DNA of 64,000 nt from Planomonospora sp. ID82291. Lineage in GTDB: Bacteria > Actinomycetota > Actinomycetes > Streptosporangiales > Streptosporangiaceae. The notes beneath the pieces are model-generated. The model saw only the letters and a program-made list of their open reading frames with translations. It was not told the origin of the DNA and did no database searches. This document shows, in pieces, positions 52,662-64,000 of this stretch. Every line of letters starts with the position of its first letter. The stretch's first letter is position 1. The translations under genes were made by a program, and so were the position numbers. The stretch spans positions 2,389,278 to 2,453,277 of the forward strand of contig NZ_JABTEX010000001.1 of the NCBI RefSeq assembly GCF_015711645.1, given 5' to 3'.

Positions 52662-55079
52662 GTGAGAAACATCAAGGAACGCGGTGAGAGAGCTCCCGCC
52701 GTCGGCGCGCCGGGCGGCGGCCCCGCCGTGCTCGTCGTCGAACCGCTGCTGCCCCAGCGCATCCGCCGCCCTTCCGACGCGCTGCGTTTCCTGGTCACCC
52801 TGCTGGCGCTGGTGGCCGTGATCCTCCTCGCGCTGGTCGCCAAGAAGACGCTCAACGGCCTGGAGGCCGACGTCACCGAGGGCACCCGGCGCGTGCCGTT
52901 CCTGCTGAGCGGCCTGGTCGGTGTGCTGGGCGGTGGCGCCATGCTCGCGATCCCCGCCGCCTACGCGGTCGAGCGGGTGATCCACCGCGACGGCCTGCGC
53001 GTCGCCGAGGGCCTGTTCGCCGCCATCGCCGGCATGGTCCTGTCCTTCGTCCTCGGCGAGTGGATCATCGCCGCCGGCGCCGAGGACCTGCGCCTGCTGC
53101 TCACCGGCGGACGCGCCGGGGTCGAGCCGCTCAACACCCTGCTCACCTCGGTCATCGCCTACACCACCGCGGTGCGCATCTCCAACCGCCCCACCTGGCG
53201 CGCCGCCCTGTGGACGGCGGTCGCGGTGAACGCGGTCGCGCTCTTCGCCGGACTGGCCGCCACCGTGCTCGGCATCGTCGTCTCCATCCTGGTCGGCCTC
53301 TCCGTCGGCTACGCCACGCTGTACGGCGTGGGCAGCCCCAACACCCGCCCGCCCGGCAGCGCGATCGTCGCCGCGGTCCGCAAGCTCGGCTTCCACCCGG
53401 TCAAGGCCCGCAGGCTCGACGACGACCACCAGGGCAGCCGCCGGTACGCCGTGGGACTGCGGGACGGCAGCCGCCTCGACGTCACCGTCCTCGACCGCGA
53501 CCGCCAGGTCGCCGGCCTGCTCTACCGCCTCTGGCGCCGCATCCGCCTCAGCTCCGAGACCCGCCGCAAGGCCATCCGCTCGCTCCGCGCCGAACTGGAG
53601 CGCGAGGCCCTGATGGCGTACGCCGCGCACGCCGCCGGGGTCGGCACCCCCCGGCTGGTCGGCACCAGCGAGATTGGCTCCGACGCCGCGCTGCTCGTCT
53701 ACGAGCACATCTCGACCCGCGCGCTGGAGGACATCCCCGACGAGGAGATCAGCGACGACCTGCTTGCCCAGATCTGGGAGCAGGTCCTCCTGCTGCAGGT
53801 CCAGCGGCTCGCCCACCGGCGGCTGACCGGTGACAGCATCCACGTCGACGACGAGGGCCGGGTCGTCCTGATGGACGCCCGCAGCGGCGAGATCGCCGCC
53901 GGGGACATCCTGCTCAGCCTCGACGTCGTCCAGCTGCTCACCTACCTCAGCCTCCGGGTCGGCGCCGAGCGCGCGGTCCGCGCCGCCACGACCGTGGCGG
54001 GGCCGCACACGCTGGCCTCGGCGCTCCCGCTGCTCCAGCGGATCGCGCTCACCCGTGAGACCCGGCTGGCGCTGAGCAAGGACAAGGCACTGCTGCCCGC
54101 GATCCGGGAGCGGATCGTCGAACTGGAGCCCCGGGCCGAGGCCGAGACGGTCCGCCTGGAGCGGTTCCGCCCGAAGACCCTCTTCACGATCGTCGCCAGC
54201 GCCTTCGCCGCGTACTTCCTGGTCACCTACCTGGCCCGGACCAACCTGAACGCGATCACCTCGGCGGACTGGCGCTGGACGGGGGTGGCGTTCGCCGCCG
54301 CGATGCTGAGCTACGTCGCGGCCGCCCTGATGCTCATGGGCTTCGTGCCGGAGAGGCTCCCGCTCGGCCGGACCGTGCTCGTCCAGTTCGCCGGGTCGTT
54401 CGTCAAACTGGTCGCCCCGGCCGCGGTGAGCGGCGTCGCCATCAACACCCGCTACCTGCAGCGGCGGGGCATCCCGCCGGGCCAGGCGGTGGCCAGCGTC
54501 GGCGCCTCCCAGCTCGTCGGGCTCGCCTTCCACATCACGCTGCTGGTGCTGTTCGCCTACGTCACCGGCTCCGGCACGGCCGCCTCCTTCACCCCGTCAC
54601 GCACCCTGGTCTTCGTGCTGCTGGCCGTCGCCGTGCTGGTGCTCTTCCTGATGGGCGTGCCGCGGCTGCGCCGCATGGTGACCTCGCGGGTGCGCTCGCT
54701 CTTCTCCGGGGTGGTTCCGCGCCTGCTGGACGTGCTCCAGTCCCCCCGGAAGATCGCCGAGGGTTTCACCGGCACCCTGCTGCTGACGGTCTTCTTCGTC
54801 GTCTGCCTGGACGCCTGCGTGCGCGCCTTCGGCGGCGACCTCAACTTCGCCGCCGTCGCCGTGGTCTTCCTCGCCGGCAACGCCATCGGCTCGGCCGCCC
54901 CCACCCCCGGCGGACTGGGGGCGGTGGAGCTCTCCCTGGCGACCGGCCTGACCCTCGCCAGCCTCGAACCGGGGACCGCCGCCTCCGCCGTGCTGCTGTT
55001 CCGGCTGCTCACCTTCTGGTTCCCGGTCCTGCCCGGCTGGGCCTCGTTCGCCTACCTGCAGCGGAACGAGGCCCTGTAG
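52662..55079 (+). CDS. Flippase-like membrane protein (UPF0104/LPG synthase TM) with internal kinase-like domain
   Basis: An 805-residue three-part protein. Residues about 40-225 contain some six membrane helices. Residues about 230-490 are soluble and kinase-like: RRYAVGLRDGSRLDVTVLDR, EREALMAYAAHAAGVGTPRL, YEHISTRALEDI, AHRRLTGDSIHVDD (catalytic-loop position) and VVLMDARSGEIA (metal-binding position). Residues about 505-800 are the PF03706-type flippase domain, with GSFVKLVAPAAVSGVAINTR and GSAAPTPGGLGAVELSLATG. It probably moves or senses a lipid. Start GTG at 52662. No synthase domain is present. Confidence 0.85.
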   Translation: MRNIKERGERAPAVGAPGGGPAVLVVEPLLPQRIRRPSDALRFLVTLLALVAVILLALVAKKTLNGLEADVTEGTRRVPFLLSGLVGVLGGGAMLAIPAAYAVERVIHRDGLRVAEGLFAAIAGMVLSFVLGEWIIAAGAEDLRLLLTGGRAGVEPLNTLLTSVIAYTTAVRISNRPTWRAALWTAVAVNAVALFAGLAATVLGIVVSILVGLSVGYATLYGVGSPNTRPPGSAIVAAVRKLGFHPVKARRLDDDHQGSRRYAVGLRDGSRLDVTVLDRDRQVAGLLYRLWRRIRLSSETRRKAIRSLRAELEREALMAYAAHAAGVGTPRLVGTSEIGSDAALLVYEHISTRALEDIPDEEISDDLLAQIWEQVLLLQVQRLAHRRLTGDSIHVDDEGRVVLMDARSGEIAAGDILLSLDVVQLLTYLSLRVGAERAVRAATTVAGPHTLASALPLLQRIALTRETRLALSKDKALLPAIRERIVELEPRAEAETVRLERFRPKTLFTIVASAFAAYFLVTYLARTNLNAITSADWRWTGVAFAAAMLSYVAAALMLMGFVPERLPLGRTVLVQFAGSFVKLVAPAAVSGVAINTRYLQRRGIPPGQAVASVGASQLVGLAFHITLLVLFAYVTGSGTAASFTPSRTLVFVLLAVAVLVLFLMGVPRLRRMVTSRVRSLFSGVVPRLLDVLQSPRKIAEGFTGTLLLTVFFVVCLDACVRAFGGDLNFAAVAVVFLAGNAIGSAAPTPGGLGAVELSLATGLTLASLEPGTAASAVLLFRLLTFWFPVLPGWASFAYLQRNEAL

Positions 55080-55112
55080 CCGGGCCGGACCCGGCGTCCC
55101 ACACGGTCCTCC

Positions 55113-55151
55113 CGTACGGCCGTCCCGTACGGCCGTCCCGCACGGCCGTCC
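55113..55151. repeat. 13-base tandem repeat, three copies
   Basis: cgtacggccgtcc occurs twice exactly and once with one change, in the convergent spacer between the flippase and aldo-keto reductase genes. A related ccccgtacggtca overlaps the reductase stop at 55179. Confidence 0.85.
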
Positions 55152-55178
55152 TGCCCGCGGCCGGACGTCCCCGTACGG

Positions 55179-56195
55179 TCAGCCGGTCCCGAGGTCGACG
55201 CCGGCCTTGACCGCGTCCTCGTCGATGGCCGCCAGCTCCTCAGGGGTGAAGGAGAGGTTCCGCACCGCCCCGAGGCTGTCCTCCAGCTGCCGCACACTGC
55301 TCGCGCCGATCAGCACCGAGGTCACCCGCCGGTCCCGCAGCGCCCAGGCCAGCGCCATCTGCGCCAGCGACTGGCCGCGCGCCGAGGCGATCTCGTTGAG
55401 CCGCCGCACGTGCCGCATGACCTGATCGGTGAGCATCTCCGGCTTCAGGAAGCGCCCCAGCGAGGCCCGCGACCCCTCCGGGATCCCGTCGAGGTAGCGG
55501 TCGGTCAGCCTGCCCTGCGCCAGCGGCGAGAACGCGATGCAGCCCGCCCCCTCGGCCTCCAGCACGTCCAGCAGGCCGCCCTCGATCCACCGGTTGAGCA
55601 TCGAGTACGACGGCTGGTGGATCAGCAGCGGCGTGCCCATCTCGCGCAGGATCCGCGCCGCCTCGGCGGTCTGCTCCGGAGAGTAGGACGAGATCCCGGC
55701 GTACAGCGCCCGCCCGGACCGGACCGCGTGGTCCAGCGCGCCCATCGTCTCCTCCAGCGGCGTGTCCGGGTCGGGCCGGTGGCTGTAGAAGACGTCGACG
55801 TAGTCCAGGCCCATCCGCTTGAGCGACTGGTCCAGGCTGGCCAGCAGGTACTTGCGCGACCCCCACTCGCCGTACGGCCCGGGCCACATGTCGTAGCCCG
55901 CCTTGGTGGAGATGACCAGCTCGTCGCGGTAGGGGGCGAAGTCCTCCCGCAGGTGCCGCCCGAAGTTCGCCTCCGCCGAGCCGTACGGCGGGCCGTAGTT
56001 GTTGGCCAGGTCGAAGTGGGTCACCCCGAGGTCGAAGGCCCGGCGCAGGATGGCCCGCTGCACCTCGAACGGCTTGTCGTCGCCGAAGTTGTGCCAGAGC
56101 CCCAGCGAGACCGCGGGCAGTCTGAGCCCGCTCCGGCCGACCCGGTTGTACGGCTGCCGCCCGTCGTAGCGGTCGCCCGCGGCCGTGTAGCTCAC
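55179..56195 (-). CDS. Aldo/keto reductase, MgrA/YghZ-like
   Basis: A 338-residue NADPH-dependent carbonyl reductase. The catalytic tetrad region is visible: HFDLANNYGPPYGSAE (Asp and Tyr), STKAGYDMWPGPYGEWGSRK (Lys) and DVFYSHRPDPDTPLEE (His). LIGASSVRQLEDSLGAVRN is the cofactor-phosphate segment. The insertion GPYGEWGSRKYLLASLDQSL is typical of relatives of L-glyceraldehyde 3-phosphate reductase. The GTG at 56195 overlaps the stop of the upstream oligopeptidase gene (GTGA), so they form one operon. Confidence 0.93.
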   Translation of the reverse strand: MSYTAAGDRYDGRQPYNRVGRSGLRLPAVSLGLWHNFGDDKPFEVQRAILRRAFDLGVTHFDLANNYGPPYGSAEANFGRHLREDFAPYRDELVISTKAGYDMWPGPYGEWGSRKYLLASLDQSLKRMGLDYVDVFYSHRPDPDTPLEETMGALDHAVRSGRALYAGISSYSPEQTAEAARILREMGTPLLIHQPSYSMLNRWIEGGLLDVLEAEGAGCIAFSPLAQGRLTDRYLDGIPEGSRASLGRFLKPEMLTDQVMRHVRRLNEIASARGQSLAQMALAWALRDRRVTSVLIGASSVRQLEDSLGAVRNLSFTPEELAAIDEDAVKAGVDLGTG

Positions 56196-58252
56196 TGCGC
56201 CGCCTTCGCGGTGTCGAGGATCCAGGAGAGGGTGAAGGCCTCCTCGCGCCAGGAGTCGTACCTGCCGCTGCGGCCGCCGTGCCCGGCGCCCATCTCCGTC
56301 TTGAGCAGGAACGGCCCGCCGCGGGCGGTGGCGCGGAGCCGGGCGACCCACTTGGCGGGCTCGTGGTAGAGCACCCGGGTGTCGTTGAGACTGGTGATCG
56401 CCAGGATCGGCGGGTAGACCCGCCCGTCCACGTTCTCGTACGGCGAGTACGACTTCATGTACGCGTACACGTCCGGGTCGTGCAGCGGGTCGCCCCACTC
56501 GTCCCACTCGATGACGGTGAGCGGGAGCGACGGGTCGAGGATCGTGTTCAGCGCGTCCACGAACGGCACCTCGGCGACCACGCCGGCGAAGGACTCGGGC
56601 GCGAGGTTGGCGACCGCGCCCATCAGCAGCCCGCCCGCCGACCCGCCGCGCGCGATGACGCCGGAGGACCAGCCGGCGGCCTTGAGGTGCTCGGCGCAGG
56701 CGACGAAGTCGGTGAAGGTGTTCTTCTTCTGCTGGAACTTGCCGTCCTCGTACCACCGGCGGCCCATCTCGCCGCCGCCCCTGATGTGCGCGACGGCGAA
56801 GACGAAGCCCCGGTCCAGCAGGCTGAGCCGGGCCACCGAGAACGACGGGTCGATCGAGGTCTCGTAGCTGCCGTAGCCGTACAGGACCGTGGGGGCCGGC
56901 CGCTCGGTGCCCTTCTTCACCGCGATCGAGATCGGCACGCGGGTGCCGTCCGGGGCCGTCGCCCACTCGCGGAACTGCTCGTAGTCGGCCGGGTCGTACC
57001 CGCCGAGCACGGGCTTGCGCTTCAGCAGGATCAGCTCCCGCGACGCCAGGTCGTAGTCGTAGACCGACGGCGGCGTGATCATGCTGGTGTAGCCGAGGCG
57101 GAGCCGCCCGGTGACGAACTCCGGGTTCCCCGAGGGCGCCACGTCGTAGATCGGCTCGGGCATGGGGATCTCGTACGGCTCGCCGCCCTCGGGCAGGACG
57201 CGGATGCCGGTGAGGCCGTCGCGGCGGAAGTGCACGACGGTGTGGCCGGAGAAGGCGTCGACGTCCAGCAGCCGGGTGTCCTCGCGGTGCGCGATCAGCG
57301 GCGTCCAGGTGCCGGGGTCGTCGAGCGGGGCCGTGGCCAGCTCGAAGTTCTCGGCGTTCTTGTTGTGCAGGACCAGGAAGCGGTCACCGGCGTGGTCGAG
57401 GCCGTACTCGACGCCGGTCTCGCGGGGCCGCACGACGCGGAACCCGCCGGTCGGGCGGTCCGCCTCCAGGATCCGGATCTCGCTGGTGATCTTGCTCCCG
57501 GCGGAGAGGATCAGGTAGCGCTCGCTGCGGGTGAGGCCGACGCCGATCCAGAACCGCTCGTCCTCCTCCTCGTGGACGAGCACGTCCTCGCCGGCCGGGG
57601 TGCCGACGGTGTGCCGGTAGACCCGGTAGGGGCGCCAGGCCTCGTCGACCGTCGTGTAGAAGAACGTGGTCCCGTCGGCGGACCAGGCACCGCCGTAGAA
57701 GATGCCGGGGATCTCGTCGGTGAGGGTCCGGCCGGTGACGAGGTTCTTCATCTTGAGGGTGAAGCGCTCGTCGCCGGTGAAGTTCACCGAGTAGGCCAGC
57801 AGGGTGCCGTCCGGGCTCACCGCGCTGGTGCCGAGGGCGAAGAAGTCGCTCTCACCGGCCAGCTCGTTGCCGTCGAGCATGACCTGCTCGCCGGGGAGCG
57901 GCTCGCCGGCCTTCAGCTCCGGAGGGGTCTCGCCCGCGGCGGCGACCCGGCACTGGATGCCGTACTGCTTGCCCTCCTCGGTGCGGGAGTAGTACCACCA
58001 GTCGCCCTTGCGGGTGGGGACGGACAGATCCGTCTCCAGGGTCCGGCCCTTGATCTCCTGGAAGATCGTCTCCTGGAGGGGCTTCAGGTGGGCGGTCATC
58101 TGCTGGGTGTAGGCGTTCTCGGCCTCGAGATAGGCGATCGTCTCGGGATCGTCCTTGGCCGTCAGCCATGCGTAGTCGTCGATCACGGTGTCCCCGTGGT
58201 GCACGCGCTCGCTGGGGACCTTCTTCGCCGTAGGCGGCATCTCGCTGCTCAC
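56192..58252 (-). CDS. ptrB: S9A oligopeptidase B-like serine peptidase
   Basis: A 686-residue prolyl oligopeptidase-family enzyme that cuts short peptides after basic residues in known PtrB. An N-terminal beta-propeller (about 70-410; repeated SPDGTLLAYS and SADGTTFFYT blades) screens substrates. The alpha/beta hydrolase domain has the Ser in IARGGSAGGLLMG, Asp in AITSLNDTRVLYHEP and His in EMGAGHGGRSGR. YGYGSYETSIDPSFS and HIRGGGEMGRRWYEDGK are family marks. No signal peptide, so cytoplasmic. The start is a GTG at 58252 or ATG at 58240. Confidence 0.94.
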   Translation of the reverse strand: MSSEMPPTAKKVPSERVHHGDTVIDDYAWLTAKDDPETIAYLEAENAYTQQMTAHLKPLQETIFQEIKGRTLETDLSVPTRKGDWWYYSRTEEGKQYGIQCRVAAAGETPPELKAGEPLPGEQVMLDGNELAGESDFFALGTSAVSPDGTLLAYSVNFTGDERFTLKMKNLVTGRTLTDEIPGIFYGGAWSADGTTFFYTTVDEAWRPYRVYRHTVGTPAGEDVLVHEEEDERFWIGVGLTRSERYLILSAGSKITSEIRILEADRPTGGFRVVRPRETGVEYGLDHAGDRFLVLHNKNAENFELATAPLDDPGTWTPLIAHREDTRLLDVDAFSGHTVVHFRRDGLTGIRVLPEGGEPYEIPMPEPIYDVAPSGNPEFVTGRLRLGYTSMITPPSVYDYDLASRELILLKRKPVLGGYDPADYEQFREWATAPDGTRVPISIAVKKGTERPAPTVLYGYGSYETSIDPSFSVARLSLLDRGFVFAVAHIRGGGEMGRRWYEDGKFQQKKNTFTDFVACAEHLKAAGWSSGVIARGGSAGGLLMGAVANLAPESFAGVVAEVPFVDALNTILDPSLPLTVIEWDEWGDPLHDPDVYAYMKSYSPYENVDGRVYPPILAITSLNDTRVLYHEPAKWVARLRATARGGPFLLKTEMGAGHGGRSGRYDSWREEAFTLSWILDTAKAAQ

Positions 58253-58630
58253 CCCGTCGAGTCTATGGTTCCGGCGGCTTCGGACCCGATCAGGGAATCA
58301 GCTCGTTGCCCCGGTGCGTTGTCATGGTTCGGCCCCGCTCGAATGCGTTCATCCGAGTACGGTCGCACCCCGGGCGGGCCGGCCCGCTTCGCGGTTCCGT
58401 CCCGAGCGGTCCCCGGGACTGCTAATCTTTTGACGTCGCCAGATCCGGCGCAAACCACTCCACTCACTCCGGTGACTTCGGTGTGGTCTGCTGTGTTCTG
58501 TCGGCAATCCCCTGAAACCAACGGCTTCAGAGATCGGTTCGCAGAACCTCTCAAGGGCTGGTAAGTTTGAGGGGTTGCCCCAGAAACGGGGCGGTCTGAA
58601 TTCCAGGCGGATCGGCCGGACCGGGTCAAA

Positions 58631-58659
58631 TTGACACGGAAAAGCGGATCCGACAGAAT
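58631..58659 (+). promoter_or_regulatory. rRNA operon promoter
   Basis: ttgaca at 58631-58636 and cagaat at 58654-58659 are separated by 17 bases, a good vegetative-sigma promoter about 220 bases before the mature 16S. A second weaker ttgacg stands near 58430. The spacer 58253-58630 toward the oligopeptidase gene contains no gene; multiple rRNA promoters are usual in actinomycetes. Confidence 0.7.
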
Positions 58660-58879
58660 GAAGACACAACGGAACGAACGAAACGCCCCGCGAGATGCGG
58701 CCTCCGGGCCCGTCGGACGGTGAACGCGTCCGTTTCTTGAGAACTCAACAGTGTGCTAAAAGCCAGTGCATGATGCACAACCCCGTCCCACCCGGACCTG
58801 TCATGGTCGGGGAGGACGGATTCCTTTGGTTGGATCATCCATCATGGATGCTTTCAGCCGGGATGCAACTGTTCAGACA
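58660..58879 (+). other. 16S rRNA leader with processing and antitermination elements
   Basis: The transcribed leader includes ttgagaactcaacagtgtgc, a conserved actinobacterial motif before 16S rRNA linked to antitermination and RNase III processing. GC-rich stems around gtccgg/cggacc and catcatggatg follow. It carries no protein gene. Confidence 0.6.
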
Positions 58880-63996
<5,117 letters not shown>

Positions 63997-64000
63997 AAAG

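Overview
The window is very high-GC DNA from a filamentous actinomycete. The best guess is the Streptosporangiales (Streptosporangium, Nonomuraea and relatives). This rests on the 16S rRNA (a Streptosporangiaceae-like stretch near 59800), a BldC developmental regulator, a DUF3073 protein, frequent GTG starts with GGAGG ribosome binding sites, and many 4-base GTGA/ATGA overlaps between co-directional genes. No insertion sequence, prophage, tRNA or CRISPR array was found.

Layout. 180-2892: ABC exporter and response regulator. 3205-6834: O-methyltransferase, a remnant of an aminotransferase-like (MocR-type) gene, an isochorismatase-fold pseudoenzyme, two PAP2 phosphatases and a small unknown gene. 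7106-9170: GAF-ANTAR regulator, pyrD and a copper chaperone behind a CsoR-like operator. 9296-14594: hexosaminidase, cell-wall amidase lipoprotein, small unknown gene, LacI and TetR regulators. 14895-22652: a core block (bldC, conserved unknown gene, valine/leucine dehydrogenase, DUF3073, purM, a 41-codon coupled ORF, purF, DUF4190-like membrane protein, SCP_3-like protein). 22849-30505: phoX with a PHO box, an MFS exporter, a Crp regulator, a membrane class III cyclase and a Uma2 protein. 30594-34596: purL, purQ, an RsbW-like ATPase and purS. 34940-38496: a three-gene 2-oxoacid dehydrogenase operon (E1 alpha, E1 beta, E2). 39065-43132: a tightly coupled four-gene operon (NrtR-like Nudix regulator, J-domain/kinase-like fusion, vWA protein, PurA paralogue) behind a striking symmetric operator. 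43426-58252: FadE-type acyl-CoA dehydrogenase, methyltransferase, VOC protein, small membrane proteins, acetyltransferase, molybdopterin oxidoreductase, M28 peptidase, a flippase with an internal kinase-like domain, aldo-keto reductase and an S9 oligopeptidase. 58631-64000: a ribosomal RNA operon (promoter, leader, 16S, spacer without tRNA, 23S running to the window edge).

How it fits together. purM, purF, purL, purQ and purS encode much of de novo purine synthesis, with pyrD for pyrimidines. The cyclase and Crp genes could form a local cyclic-nucleotide circuit next to an exporter. PhoX is predicted to be induced by phosphate limitation. The strongest candidate for an undescribed system is the 39065-43173 operon: a predicted nucleotide-metabolite sensor/repressor, a chaperone-kinase-like protein, a metal-binding vWA protein and a PurA-like ligase with an altered substrate loop.

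Two other signals recur. Intergenic spaces are full of short GC-rich tandem repeats, and in four genes the repeat unit includes the gene's own last codons and stop. The 16S gene also carries a cluster of substitutions at nearly universal positions between 59831 and 59922; this is either a divergent rRNA copy or a sequence error.
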